A stretch of 64,000 nt of DNA from Aspidiotus rigidus (GCA_035079385.1 JAVHKY010000054.1:3015501-3079500); one strand, 5' to 3'; counted from the stretch's first letter, positions 36,305 to 49,599 are shown. Translations and numbers: made by a program. Notes: a model not told the origin generated them from the sequence alone.

Positions 36305-37910
36305 TTATTGGTTGGTTTTGTTCTTCTTCTCTCGTCCAATCACCAGGCTGAATAATTTTTCGCTATCAAACGTGATTACATTGTTCAAGAGGCAGGCTTT
36401 CTCCCTCTTTGCTTTTGCAATCTTCATTTGTTCCCAGAGTTTTCTTCTCTTTGTGCCATTCTCTACACGTATGACTTCAAATAGGACTCCGTCGTGGTTT
36501 TCTTCGTTACAGTATTTCCCAAACAGTAACTTGCCATCTTCTTTCTCTCTCCACGTTTTGTGCTTTTTTTCCCTGATCTCAAACTTTCTCCCAGTCTCAC
36601 CGATGTAGATACCCTGGCACAGTTCACAACTGAGTTTGTACACTCTGCTCAAGCTTTCCTTGTCCTGGTCATTGCTGCTTCTCTTCACCATGGGTTGATT
36701 ATTCTGGATACCCACATTTACATCGTAGCCATTGAACGCCTTTGTCACCTTGTTTGTGTACTTTCCTATGTATGGTATCGATCCGGAGTTCTTTCTCACT
36801 ATGCCATCATGGGTTCCTTTCTTTGTCTCCATTTTCCCAGAGACTCCATCCACCACGCCTCTACGGTAGCCATTGGCTTCTGCGATCTGCTTTACTACCT
36901 CAATCTCTTTCCTCTTCTCTTCATTGTTCTTGAGGACAGAAATTGCCCAATAGCAGCAGTTCTGGATTGCCGCTAACTTGTGCCTGGGATGGTGGTAGGG
37001 GGCATTTGGGATGATGGTGTTAGTAAGTATCGGCTTCCTGTAGATTTTGTGTTCTATCCTATTGTTCTCCATTGTGAGTGTAAGGTCCAAATAGTCGATG
37101 GTCTTATTGCCTTTCTCCACAGTGAATTTGATGCTCTCATTCATCGCGTTCATTTCTGAAAGAAATAGATCCACCTGTCTATCAGTGCCTGACCACACGA
37201 TCAGGATATCATCTACATATCTGGCCCAGTGTGATCGAGTTTCTGAACTTGCTGCCCTCCAATATCTTGTTTTCCATATCATTCATGAATATCTCCGCCA
37301 GTATTGGTGACAGCGGTGATCCCATCGCAAGTCCACGTTCGTGACTGTAGAACCTGTTATTGAAGCGGCAGTAGTTCTGGCTAAAGATCTATTCCACTAT
37401 GTTGGCGTACTTCGGGTCATCGGGGTTCCCATGGTATCTGTCGTTTTTGAGCAGAGTGAGAAGTTCCTCTTTCGGTATGGTACCAAATATGTTTGCCACA
37501 TCAAAGGATATCAGCTTGTCGTTACTCTTGATTTCCAACTTGTCCAGTTGCTCAATCAGCTCTCCGTAGTTTCTGATACTTCGTCTGTGTGCAAACTGGT
37601 AATTTTCTTTCAGGAATGTGGCTACGATCTTCGCTATCTTGTGGCATGGTGATTGAATGCTGTTGACCAGGGGTCTCAACGGGCGGTTCGCTTTGTGGAG
37701 TTTTACAAGCCCCTTGAGTTTTGGCGCAACCGGGTTCATCTCAAGCGTCTTTCCATTGCCGTACATACATTGTTCCGTCTCAACACAGCTTTCAGGTCAT
37801 CTTGGAAATTCTTGTTCAATGTCAAATTGATGGTCGACATGGTTCATCAGGAACTTGGAGTACTTTCTGAATCAAAGTGCAACATTAGAGTATTCATGAG
37901 TTTAAATAGA
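36305..37910 (-). pseudogene. Penelope-like element: reverse transcriptase plus GIY-YIG endonuclease
   Basis: The minus frame 37766-37389 holds PKLKGLVKLHK and RPLRPLVNSIQSPCHKIAK (RT fingers), then LISFDVANIFGTIP with the first catalytic Asp. After a frameshift (37389-37282) comes GLAMGSPLSPILAEIF. The next frame (37282-36305, 325 codons) has RYVDDILIVW (catalytic YVDD), KTIDYLDLTLTM, HHPRHKLAAIQ, the linker, and GIY-YIG core SRVYKLSCELC then GIYIGETGRKFEIREKKH, ending ...KNKTNQ. The 5' side fades at ~37910 (FQDDLKAVLRRNN). Only a few breaks are visible, so it was active fairly recently. It belongs to a PLE family distinct from 55517-57293, and the same as the fragment at 53230-54046. Confidence 0.85.
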
Positions 37911-38001
37911 ACTTAAGAACCTAATACCAGGTGCGAATTTACGGAGAGGGAAGATTAATTACAATCGATTTCCCTAGTTGATAATTTGTTTGATATATTT
38001 A

Positions 38002-38886
38002 TAGACCAAGAAATGAAGCCAGAAAAATAGGGCTACCTGGACACAATGAATACAGAGCTGATTTTCTCATGGAATGTTCAAAACCTTCCTCTGAAATTGT
38101 CCTCAAAAATCTCCGCGAATCCTAATGGGGCTTTCCCTTTTACGGGGGGGCAGAGGGGGAGAAATTAGGTTTTTCGTCAATAACTCCATAACGAGTGATC
38201 CAACAAAAAAAGTTTCAAATAAAAATTGTTCTACGCCCAATTTCCTACACATAATGTTCTATTACTTTTTTTCTAAAAATCTATAGTTTTGTCGTTACAG
38301 CGCGCTAAAATTATACATCCCACTTATGCACATGTTTGCGAAGTTTAAATCTCAATACCGCTTATGTTCCGTGTCTCTTCGTTTCTTGTGTTATTTTTTA
38401 ATCGTTTTGATGCTTCCTTGTATTGAAATCACTGCTTATATCTAAAAACCTTTCGTTCTTCACAGTGCAACCTGCCAATGAGGAGTGAGTGTATTACTGA
38501 CTCTTATATTACTTTCCTCAGTATCCCAAAATGCATATAGCGCATGCGTGATGCGTATTGCGCCTATATGACAAGAAGGCGAGTAGGTATGACGCGCTCT
38601 AGCGGCTTAAATATGTACTTGAACGGAAAAAGTCATGGAACATTTTTTGTAGGAAATTGGCCGTAGAACAATTTTTATATCAAACCTTTTTTTGTAGGAT
38701 TACTCGTTATCGAGTTATTGATGAAAAACTCAATTTCCTTCCCTTTACCCCCTTGTAAAAAGGAAAGCCCAACTTGGATTCGCGGGGATTTTTGAAGACA
38801 TCATTAGGGGAGGCTTCCGAATATTCCATGGAAAAATCAGCTCTGTATTCTTCGTGTCCAGGTTGATGTCTTCCTTTCTTGGTCTA
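38002..38886. mobile_element. Foldback element with ~250-bp terminal inverted repeats
   Basis: 38002-38256 and ~38640-38886 are inverted copies: TAGACCAAGAAA / TTTCTTGGTCTA at the tips, then ACCTGGACAC, AATACAGAGCTGATTTT, CCCGCGAATCC-type sequence, TCAATAACTC.ATAACGAGT and AAAAATTGTTCTACG. The tips are flanked by TTA at 37999-38001 and 38887-38889. TTA duplications occur in PIF/Harbinger elements, but three bases is weak evidence. The ~390-bp centre encodes nothing recognisable. The whole transcript could form a long double-stranded stem. Confidence 0.75.
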
Positions 38887-39058
38887 TTAGGCCTTCTGCG
38901 AAAACTATAATTATATTCGGTAGAGGGTGTGGATTGTGCTGGTGCGTATGTATATGTGAGAGTGAGAAATTGCTCTCTCTACGTATATGCAGGCTCCCGT
39001 CACGATTTTATTACCACGACGTCAAAAATGCGTCATCGAAGACTCTAACCTACTGTTT

Positions 39059-39285
39059 GCACGGAGAAAAAACTATAGTAAATTTGACTAAGAACATAGT
39101 AAAGCCGGTCCAGTCCCGATTTTTTAATAAAAACAACTGAGCAATTTTAGTAATATTTAGTTTTATTCACTACTTTTTCTCGTAAGAGTATAACTATATT
39201 TTTCAGTCGTTATAACCATAATCTTCGACTGGACCGGCTTTACTATGTTTTTTAGTTAAAAGTACCACCAAAATTTTTCTCAGTG
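39059..39285. mobile_element. MITE-like inverted repeat element
   Basis: AACATAGTAAAGCCGGTCC (39093-39111, continuing AGTC) faces GACTGGACCGGCTTTAC (39227 onward). The 24-base inner arms match with one mismatch across a ~111-base loop. Outward pairing continues imperfectly to CACGGAGAAAAA (39059) and TTTTTCTCAGTG (~39285). No coding capacity and no clear target duplication. Confidence 0.7.
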
Positions 39286-39289
39286 TGAG

Positions 39290-42200
39290 GCTAACTAGTC
39301 TAATATATCTTTATGCGAGTGAGTCAGCTAGTCAGTCTCACAGGAAAGGGAGAGACGAACGAGCTCGAGATTTTCTGCTAGTTATCCTCCGAGATGACGC
39401 AAGCATATAAAATGCTGCACTACGTGTCTCTGGAAAAGACATGCTAGCATCTGCCTTTAGCCTTTTTTTCTGTACAAACACTTTGTGACGTCATCACATC
39501 TGACCGCAAAACGTATGCACTTATCAAGTTACATATTTTACATAAAATTTTGACGAGTATCCTTCGCAGAAAAGACATATCCATATCAAGAATTATCATT
39601 CACTCATCCTACCAACACGCAGATGACGGTAAGATCAAGAATCACTCTTAATCTCTGAGTTTCATGAAAAGCGTGGCTTGTAGCAGCTCAAAGTGGGTAG
39701 GACATAGACATTCACGCAATAAGGAACTAAAATAAGTGCACTCGAGGAAAAGTAAACTTTCAGTTATGACGATATAGCAACGTTGAGGGAGCAGAACATT
39801 TCGAGGTCTCAGCTCCCTCATGAAAGAAGAAAACACAAAACGATCCTAAAGCTTCGAAGGACTTTGAGTAATCGCGGTGCTTCTCTTTGACTATTACCAA
39901 CTCGCTCATGTCGTGTTTTCCATTGAGCAGTTTACTCCACGCAAGACCGCTTGGTCATAAATTTTAACTTTGCAACAATGTAAATTTACTTCAAAAAAAA
40001 AATGTACGTGACCGCGATCGCGTTGCATTGTGCTTGAATTTATTCCGCTTCATCTTTTGTCGGGATCCTACAGAGCCAATACGAGCTTTACTTCCGCTTA
40101 GATTGCGTAAAGATTAAAGGTGAATGGAAGCTTTTATTTCTTCTGCCTATGCCTCGAAATTGTATAAATTACGGTTTTATTTTTGTTCTCCTCCAATATG
40201 TCTCGCGATCGAAAGTACCTATACGGTATTTGAAATAATGGCTACCGGTTTTGCTTTGTATATAATTTTTTTTTTTTCTACCTAATTCTCATCCGCAGTT
40301 CATCATCTGAGTCGATGTTTTTATGGCAGACCAACTTCACTCTGCGAGTAATCAGCCAATACAACTTTAGAAACGTTAATAATTATTTATAATGAGATTC
40401 TTATGTGACAATGAACCAGTTATACGGTCGAGTATACTATATGAAGTGTAATAGGCCTACACGATCAACGAATCGAATAAATGTAGCCTACCTAAATAGA
40501 CAAGTTATACGAGAAAATGCAGCGCATGCAGAATTATGTTTGAGGTCTTTTTTCATTTACGTAGAAGCACGATATTTTCATAGCATCTCTTACACTTTCT
40601 ATCGCAACTTCGTCAAGAAGATGGGATTCTTTTTCTTTTTTTGGAACGTATATATTCTTCTTCGCATCGGTCTTATACTTTTTTTCACCTCCTCGACGTG
40701 GCTTTCTTTCTTTTTATCATCGTCAAAATAGGGTGCCGAAGGTAGGCTCCGAGATGAAGAAAAGGGATGAAATCACCTCATGAATATGCAAAAGTTGCTG
40801 GCGTGCGTCTCGGCGCCTTTTTTTTTCCCTACTTCTTTACTAAAATGGTAAGGTTGTTGCCGTTCTCATAGTGTTGTTTTCATCTTCGTTGTCATTGTCA
40901 GTGTTTTGTAGAGCGAACGGCTTCGTACGTCTTGTTTACACGTCATTGCCAATATTATCATTCGCCTAAATTAGTTACCTTTATTATATAGGAGAAAAAA
41001 AAATAAATTACGTGTAATGTTATCGTATATTAGATCCACGCTTGTATACACAATGCGATGTTCGAGCCCTCATCGAAAATAAATGGACCGTGATGGACAT
41101 TGCGTATAATGCGTATACGTATACGAAAAATTTACTACTTCCTTGAAAATGTTTTCCTCTTTTTTTGTATTTTTCTCCTCGGATTTTAGACGGTATCGAG
41201 CGCTGGTGTACGATTCAATGATCTTCATTTTGTCGGTTTGTTGTTGTTGGTTTTTTTTTGAAGAAACCCGCAATGTACGTAAATATCACGCGAACGTCAA
41301 CTCTGATGATAAAAAGTTCGTCGACTGCACAAAAGCTATTCATCATGTTCGCGAAATGCCGGAGTCGCCGAGTATTCTAAACAGGGTGAGCACGATTTTG
41401 CGGTTTATCAAAACGAAGGAAAAAATGTGGCTTAACGAGCAACTTTCTTAGCGGCTCGAGTACCCAGCGCCACCTATACTCACGAAGACGCAAACTATCT
41501 ACGTTTGTTCGACAGGTTGCCTAGTTGTCGCTGCATTCGGAACGCGAGCTACGAAGAGGGCGAGTTTCGCGAGTACAGAAGATCGCGTCGTTGTCGTCTT
41601 ACGATTGTCGTACGACTAATCTCTTTTTAACTCCTCCCATAAATTTTTATTACCGGCAACTGTCGTTTTATTTTATATTTTCGTTCACTTCTTTCCAATC
41701 ATTACGTAGTGTAGATCACCATCTTGACAAGATCTAGTACGCCATTAAGTCGTTAAATACGAGTAACTTTCGTACATTCAGGAAAAGAGGGAACTAAAAG
41801 CGAAAATAGGTGTCACCCTGAGTACGAATATCTGAGTGATACGTGGACGTAAGGTTCTTAAAAAAATTATTGCAGATTTATTAATCGAAGTTTGCGCACA
41901 GTGAATCAGAAATAGAGCATTTGGGAAATAAATACGCACTTCAAACATGGAGAAGTAGCGAGGCGGATGACTTGTTCAATGAAAAAATGTAGACGCTCCG
42001 TGGATATCTGCTTCATACGTAGAAATGATAATAGACAACCTCTCATCAGCTGCAAATTCAGGTGGATATAATTCTTCATGGAATTTCAAGAATCATGGAA
42101 GAATATTGAAAAAATTCTCCCTAAAAAGCAAAAAAATCACAAGAGCAAAAATTACATTCAAGGAAGAACCTGTTGGATTGACTTTTTTTTGAGAGTGTAG

Positions 42201-42980
42201 AAAACGTCGTTCAACATTTTTTTGAATTTTTTTTTTGACTTTAAAACGGTTGCTGAACGGTGTAAATTGTCCCAGGTTTTTTTAATATTTGTCTCAAATT
42301 GTTTCGCGTATTTTGCTGCAACATTGTCCGGTCATGAAAAAATTTCGGGGATTCTTTGGTAACCTCAGTAAAACATGCTCATTCGGTACCTATTAAAATT
42401 GAGATTTGGAAAGGCGTCGACTTCCAAGCCAGGATTGTGGTGTGCTTGAAGGTATACTACACGAAAAGTAAAGTGGGAAAAAGCCAGGACGGTGAGTTTT
42501 CCGTCCCTGGCCCTGCTAGGTGCGGTCCTCTCTACATATATGAGGGATATAATTCGGAAAAATTCCGACCTCTTGATCAATGAGACAGGAAAATTCTCAC
42601 TGTCGGACAATAAGATTGTAAATGGGCAAAAATCTCGACCTCCAATTGATAAATGGTAAAATGACAAATCTTAACTTACAAAGACAGACCAATAAATCTC
42701 ATTTCAAATATCGATCAATTATGCATACTTAGTTGATCAAAACTAAAGAGTACCTCGTCTTAGAGTTAATTGTTTGGTGCATAAGATCTCATTCATTTGT
42801 CACGAATCGTAGGTTCTGCTCAAATACTTTTGAAGTTCTTTTTGACTGCTTGTTGAACAAATCATCGGAAAAATATTATGATGTACAAACAGTGAAACGT
42901 ATTTCATAATATGAAACTACTGGGCATGATAGTTATGATTTAATTTAATTTAAATAACCCAAAAATACATACATATAGGT
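39290..42980. other. No gene recognised; probable single-copy spacer
   Basis: Mixed-composition DNA without identified repeats. Frames at 40405-40731, 41143-41451 and 42356-42667 (both strands) lack domains. TGACGTCATCA lies near 39486. Confidence 0.4.
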
Positions 42981-42996
42981 ATATTAAAAGATATTA

Positions 42997-43061
42997 AACA
43001 AGGAACGCAAGAAACCTGTTTTATGAGTCAAATATTGAAAATTCAACAAAGCATAGATTTA
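42997..43061 (+). repeat. 5' fragment of the inverted-arm element at an insertion boundary
   Basis: AACAAGGAACGCAAGAAACC then TGTTTTATGAGTC, followed by TATTGAAAATTCAAC.AAG and C.TAGATTT, aligns with 24260-24336. Homology stops near 43061, where the I-like element begins; the right arm is not found nearby. Confidence 0.6.
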
Positions 43062-45925
43062 GATAAAGCTAATACCTATAAAGAAAGGAAGCAAAAAATT
43101 AAATCAAATGAGATCCAACTAGCCATTAAAAACCGCAAAAAAGCCCTTTGCACGTATAACTTCACTCGCACCCAATCCGACTTGATCCTATACAAAAAAG
43201 CCCGCGCGAAAGCAAGATTCCTGGTCCGTTCCGGTAAGAAACAGTCCTGGAGTACATTTGTAGCGGGGTTGAACCATCCTGTGTCTATCTCCACCATGTG
43301 GAGAGATATTAAAAAACTCACGGGTAATGGTTCTTTTCGTTCTATCAGTCAACTAAAAACAGATCACTCAATAACCTCAGATCCCCTACTCATCTCCAAA
43401 ATCCTAGCTAAACATTACACCTCAGTATCCTCCAACGCTAACCACGACCCCGACTTTTTAGAATACAAACTCCAACAAGAAAAATTTGATATATCTTTTG
43501 ATCCTCCTTCAAGTGAACCTCTTCCATACAACCTCCCCATCTCCGAAAACGAATCATCGAATAGCCTACTATAAATAAAAATCTGAGAAACGCCTCCCCC
43601 GGACTTGACAACATTCACGCGGCCATGATAAAGAATCTCCATCCAAACTCGCTCACTTATCTTCTTTCTTTATTCAACTCTATTTTTTCACAAAACACCT
43701 ATCCTATCTTCTGGAAAACAGTCATCATTCTCCCCATATTGAAACCTGGCTCGGACCCTCTCCTCCCTGCCTCATATAGCCCCTTAGCCCTTTCTAGCGT
43801 CAAATTATTTCAACAAATTCTGAACAAAAGACTCTTGTGGTGTCTAGAATCCAATAACATCCTCTCTCCCTTCCAATATGGCTTCAGAAAAGGACGGAAC
43901 ACTATACAACCCCTTTATGATCTCCAATCTCAAATCAACGATGTCACCAATAACAAATCCTCCCTATACTCCATCTTTTTTGATCTCCAAGAGGCCTTTC
44001 CCCGGGTATGAAGACACCTCATCTCTACCGAACTTGACGAAATTGGTCTCCGAGGCCACCTCCCTAACATCCTACAAACTTTTCTCAACGACAGAACCCT
44101 TCTAGTAAGAATCAATAACATAACCTCCCCTCCCCTTTCGGTCCAAAATGGAGTCCCTCAAGGAGAAGTCTTCAGTGTCTTACTCTTTCTAATAGCAATA
44201 AATGATATCACCAAATGTGTAACCCCCCCCCCCCCCCTTACCCAACGTCTTTTCGCTGATGACTATAACATCACTATCCGTTCAGCAAATCCGCAAAGAG
44301 CCCACAGACTCCTGCAGGATACCCTTCACTCAATCACTACATGGACATCAAAAAGAGGATTCAGATTTTCTTCCTCGAAAACCTACTCAGTTATTTTCAA
44401 ACAAAGAAATCCTATCCCCTCCTTACCTCCTCTAATTCTACAAAACTTCCAAATCCCATCTCGTAACTACGGCAAACTTCTCGGCTTACATTTTGACCAA
44501 AAACTTACCTGGGCCCCCCACATTAAAACCCTCAAAGCCAAATGCACACGCGCTCTAAACATAATAAAATACATATCTCATCCATCTAAAGGCTGCAACA
44601 GAAAGTTACTCCTTCTTCTATACAAAAGTCTTATTCGCTCAAAATTAGATTATGGTTCCCCGATCTACAACACAGCGAAAAAAACCGTCCTTGCCTTACT
44701 CGACCCCATCCAGACATCTTCTCTCAGGATTGTCCTGGGAGCTTATCGCACCAGCCCCAAACTTAGCCTATGTGCAGAAGCCCCAGATCCTCTCCTTCAC
44801 TTTCGAAGGCTCATCCTAACCTCCAACTTCTTATCCTCTGTAGCACAATTCCCACAACTTCCAATCTTTAACCGAATCTTTCACCACAATCACAACCAAT
44901 CCTCCATCAAACATATTCGCCTTCAATTCAATCACCTGATCAACAAACCATCCATAGCACATCCCCTAGAACCCATATACACAACCTTCCCCCCTTGGAC
45001 CTTCCCTCAACCTAAAATACGCCTAGATTTCACAGAAATCCCAAAATCTGACAAACCTGGTTTTACCCAACATATCAACAAACTACTTAAAGAATACCCT
45101 GACCATTCACTTTGCCTCACCGATGGGTCGAAAACATCTACTAAAGCAGCTTACGCATACTCCATCGACGGGGAAATATCTTCTCATCGCATCCGAAATA
45201 TAGCCTCTATTTCTACAGCCGAACTGATGGCCATTTTTTCCTGCCTTTCCCACCTCTCTCAACTACCCCCAAACGATAAATTCATCATTCTCACTGACTC
45301 AGTTTCTTCACTCCACTCCCTTACAGACGCATACAACTCTAACCCTACAATCCAACGCATCTTTCTCACACTACACACTTTGGAAACAATCAACACTCAA
45401 ATTATCTTCATATGGATCCCTGGACACACCAATTTCCCCGACCACGACGCAGTTGATCAAGCTGCTAAACAAGCAACCTCCCTCAGTCAAATAACTGATA
45501 ATTCACCCCTACCAACCCAAGATTACAAAAATTACTATCGTTCTCTCATCACACAATCATGGAACATTCTTTGGGAAAATCAAACAAATAATAAACTTCT
45601 CAGTATCGAAAAAACCCCGGTTTGGGTATCCTCCATTCAATACACAAGAAGAGAAGAAGTAATTCTCTCTCGTCTCAGAATTGGTCACACAAAAATTACT
45701 CACACCCACCTCATCAGTCCCTACATCCTAACCCCTCCCTCATGATCCCACTGTCAAAAAGACAAATTAACAGTGGAACACTTTTTTTCATGCCCCAGAC
45801 TTTTACCCCTTCGCTCTTCTTCGGATACCCCCTCTTCACTCACCCAAGCACTCAAAAACAACCAGGACATCATTTCGAATACCCTACATTACCTAAGACA
45901 AACTGACTTTTACGCTCACATCTGA
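43062..45925 (+). pseudogene. RT-RNase H polyprotein of I-like element, three lesions
   Basis: The pre-RT region (KNRKKALCTYNFTRTQSDLI) runs in one frame to 43574. A frameshift near 43570 leads to NKNLRNASPGLDNIH and the RT: FWKTVIILPILKPGSDP, FQYGFRKGRNT, FFDLQEAFPRV (catalytic Asp), then a TGA at 44009. The same frame continues without stops from 44012 to 45745: NGVPQGEVFSVLLF, LFADDYNI (catalytic pair), KLLGLHFDQKLTW. RNase H follows with LCLTDGSKTS, STAELMAI, ILTDSVSSL and WIPGHTNFPDHDAVDQAAK (D-E-D-D-type pattern). A second TGA at 45743 interrupts the C-terminal knuckle HCQKDKLTVEHFFSCP. A 15-C tract at 44223-44237 encodes in-frame prolines. Confidence 0.85.
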
Positions 45926-46175
45926 ACACATACATCGACTATACCTCTACAACCTTCTACATACACACATTGTAAACTTTTACACACCATTACCTGAAGC
46001 AGTTACACTCGACATTACATTCCATCCTCTTATCCTTCCTCACTTTTCCTTACTCTACCAACTTCCTCCAAACCTCCCTTTCTTATGTGTTATTTATAAT
46101 ATTACTTTCATAACTTTTGTAACGCCGAGCCAATAGCCCTCGTGCAGCTCTAGTGCTCGTAAAAATAAAATAAAA
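43062..46175 (+). mobile_element. I-like non-LTR retrotransposon, 5'-truncated, nearly intact RT-RNase H
   Basis: The element spans the region from just upstream of the reverse transcriptase through RNase H and a zinc knuckle to a 3' UTR. It ends in an A-rich tail (AAAATAAAATAAAAAAAAAA, ~46157-46176). ORF1 and the APE endonuclease are missing, so it was truncated at insertion into an older 45-bp repeat copy. I found no target duplication. Pieces of the same family lie at 13870-14160 and 27585-29450. Presence of RNase H plus FADD-type RT and C-terminal knuckle suits the I superfamily; I cannot place it more finely. Confidence 0.85.
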
Positions 46176-46189
46176 AAAAAAATTTTAAG

Positions 46190-49100
46190 AAAAAATTAAA
46201 GGGATCTTAAGTGTCTAGGCAATGACAGATATGAAGTCAGACACTTCATTAGTAGAAATGAATACCAAGCAGTGATCCCAAAAGTATTATCCTCCTTTAG
46301 AATAATTTAAAATTCAGTGCATAGATAAAACTGAGAGTAAGAGCAAAATTTAAAATATCAATAAAATTTATTGTTGAAAGTACCTATCTATCCTTCAATT
46401 ATGTAATAAATTCTCAAAATTTGTTAATTCGGTTTCTGAACAAAAGCATCAAATGTAACTTACACATTATATAGGTGTGGGTTTACGCAGAAGATAAGGG
46501 GGATACATCCCTTCCCAAAACCTCAAAAAAAGGCTGAAATTACGCATTTTGACCACATTTTTTGAGCGGAGCGAGGAACAAATTGTTTGAACAGGAGCTT
46601 CTCCCCCCCCCCCCCGAAAATGCACCCGCAAATCCGCGACCAGAATCAGGAAGAACTTGATAATGCTGCCTTATGATGATTCGTAAAATTATACTCGGGT
46701 GACGAGATGATAATGATGAAGAATGTTCTGGAGTGGACTCATAATATGAAGGGGAATAACGAGGGCTACATTTTCTAGAGAGGAAGAAATCGATTGAAAT
46801 ACGAGTAGTATTCGTTTTAGTTCTTTCATCATATCTATGCATCATTGCAGAAACAGACTCCTGGTATATTTTATGATCGTTTGGACAAACTAGTTATGTA
46901 CAAATTGTTAATTTTCAAATTAGTTCATTTCTTACGCTCCAGTATATTTTGACAACTATTGGAGATGAGCACGCATTACATTATCTCTTGCGGTAGGCAT
47001 GCAGATTTGCCGTCCAAATTAGATGTCACCTCAGGCAGAAACCAATCCCCTTTTTTATTTTCTTAGTTTTCTTTTTTCATCTGTCGTTTTTATTTCTCTT
47101 CTTCCTTCTTTATTTATTTCGTATATCAAAGTGATTTGCGTACACGACCCCCGCTCGTTTTTGTCGAAAGTAGAAATTCTCGGTATGATCAAACAAAATG
47201 GTGTTGGCTTGCAGCTAAATTCTTTCCATCGTCGAGCTGTGAAGTTACACTAATGTTATTTTGTTCTCCGGCTTATTTTACAAGAGGAAAAAAAAAATTC
47301 ACTTTTTTATATTCGCAGTTGTAATTTTCTCTTCTGACAATCGAACCATTGTGGTTATTTAGCTGTAGCGTAGGTACGAGTATATCTTCCTTTTTCTTTT
47401 TTTTATACGTTTTCATGTTCCTACCTCGCTTATTTATTTACGAGAGGTTTTCCTTTCGCAGCTTTTCTGACGTTCGATTTCTTCTAGTAGAATTATTCCT
47501 TCGCACTCGAATCAATATTAAAAAATGTCTGACTGGTGTAGGTTTTATTTCTGTTTCAGAAGGAATTATCCAACGATAGGTTTTTTTGAGGAACATGAAC
47601 GTCTCGATCACAAATAGTGCTTGTGCAAGTCATTTAATCGAATGCGGAAATGAATTTCATTTGCAATCTATCGGTGCATGTTTTGTTGCAGTATCGTTAT
47701 TTACGGATATTCATGTTCTACTTTTCAAGGGTAAATTCCACCTCTTCAAGCCTGAAAATGTGGAACATATAAAATTTAGACCTTCGAACTGAGCAATCTA
47801 TATACGTATGGGAGATAGGGAAGGGACTATATCGAACTTTGGTAAACTTGTTCTACTCAGTTAATTTCGACTCCTCTCTCAGCAATACTACGTAGATACC
47901 GTGGATGCTATCCTTTAAGTTGGTTATTCTAAAATTCCTTCCTTTATGTACGGTGGCTTTTCAAAAACTTATCAGTTTTCACTTATTTATAGTTTTCACC
48001 CTTTAAAGAATATGAATGGCACACAATTTAGTCCTAATTAAGATTATAATTATATCTGTAAGCAATTTGCAAGATTTTTAAATAAAAATCCGAAGTATGA
48101 AATCTGCTACGAAGTCATATTTCGCTGACTGAGTAGGTACTGGAAGAAGGAGGATACAGTTTTAAGTTCTTACCCAAAATCTAATCCTCGCACCAATTAA
48201 TAGCGGCACGTTTGAGATTCTGTATATATTTCCCTAGATATGAAAAAGTCAGAAAGGGTAGAGGAGCTTATTGTCTTTATCTTAAATTATTGTATTGTCA
48301 TGAATCCATTACTTAAAAAGTTTATGGAAAATGATCGTGCTCCCTCAGTGGTTCGTGCCGGTGCCAAGGTGATACATGGAGAACGCATGCAAGAATTCGC
48401 AATCGGTGGCGTTTGTGAGTTATATTTTTCTATATCTTCGTTGCGCGTACATATATATATTTTTTCTCTGTTCGTCACCCCATCGTCTTTTCTCCATACT
48501 CGAAGCTCTTTAATATTGGTATTAACGATCATGCACCAAAAAAACAAACAATGGGCGTCGCGACAAATAATATATTCAGAAGTGTGCTCGGCATGCAAAT
48601 TAGCAGATAATTCGTCACAAACGGTTCGAAAGAATATCACGTAGACTACGTACTTCAAACTCTCTAATGTGCAGACGTTCGCTTGCTCTCCACATTTGTA
48701 ATCTCGATAATTTTTTATCCTGAAATATTTTACCGCCTAAATCGCGATTACACGCGTCAATAAACGTTCTGAAAATTTTTATACCCACTCTCTTTGGTTG
48801 TGTATATTATGCGAAATGTGAAGCGCATGTTCATGTCCTATGCTTTGCTAAAACTGAATGCAGCACCTATACATGAAATGTACAGAAAATTAGTTCGACA
48901 GACTAGATGGAGTTATGAAAGAGTTATTTTTCGCGAATGAATTATTCATTTCTGCTGGTTTTACGAGTAATTTACGCATGTAATTCATTGTGGAAAGTGT
49001 TTCGTTCGAGAATTCAATATTACGAACGATGATACTATTTGTATGAGGAATAGCAGATCATTCGGGTAAAGCAGTAAGTCGTTAATATGTGACGCGAGAC

Positions 49101-49265
49101 TGCAGGAATTTGTCCGACTACTTTAATACACATTGAAGGTGATTGATTTTTAATCTCTGGATCCACGTGGGGGGGGGAAATTCCCCCCCCCTTCTCCAAA
49201 AAAAGAAGAAAACAACGACAACAACAACAAATCTGTAGTATCAACGAAAATGTACAAAAAAAGGT
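46190..49265. other. No gene recognised; probable single-copy spacer
   Basis: A 13-C tract lies at 46603-46615. The frames 48240-48644 (plus, 134 codons) and 48287-48658 (minus, 123 codons) overlap; neither has a domain I recognise, though the first half of the plus frame (KKFMENDRAPSVVRAGAKVI) looks less compositionally biased than its surroundings and could be an exon. Other frames are T-rich translations. Confidence 0.35.
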
Positions 49266-49269
49266 CCCG

Positions 49270-49480
49270 TTGAACCATGTCGACTGCAAATCGACGTCGA
49301 TCTGACGTCAAATCGACGTCATTTCGACCCATTTTTTTAATAAGTAATCGACCCAAATTCGACGTCGATTTCGAGTCGAAATAGTTCCGGGTATGTCGAC
49401 CGTAAATCGACGGCAAACGACTGGATTTCGACGTCGATATCGAGTCGATTTAAGGTGAGCGGTGGCCTTCGACCCAAAAT
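49270..49480. repeat. TCGACGTCGA-rich repeat DNA
   Basis: About 200 bases consisting of TCGAC, GACGTCGA and AATCGACG words every ~10-20 bases, with almost every CpG preserved, unlike the homologous words at 5000-6300. Confidence 0.7.
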
Positions 49481-49499
49481 CGACGTCGTTATGAAGTCT

Positions 49500-49560
49500 C
49501 GCAATAATTATTAATAATAATTGTTATTATTATTAGTATTATTATCATCATTATTACGCA
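49500..49560. repeat. (AAT/ATT)n microsatellite
   Basis: Interrupted AATAAT/ATTATT run between 49503 and 49556. Beside the tRNA-like insertion on its minus-strand 3' side, so it might be a SINE-type tail. Confidence 0.6.
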
Positions 49561-49599
49561 ATATTCACTAAAGAAAAGAGAACAAAAAAATAAAAAAAA

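Noticed and set aside
36162..36976. Plus-strand frames of 148 and 138 codons
   Set aside because: Shadows of the PLE coding sequence on the minus strand.
47340..47375. Resemblance of GTGGTTATTTAGCTGTAG to the miR-9 family
   Set aside because: Several mismatches including near the seed, and no complementary arm nearby to form a precursor.
48240..48658. Possible conserved gene (134-codon plus frame)
   Set aside because: No recognisable domain and a 123-codon frame overlaps on the other strand; kept only as a possible exon.
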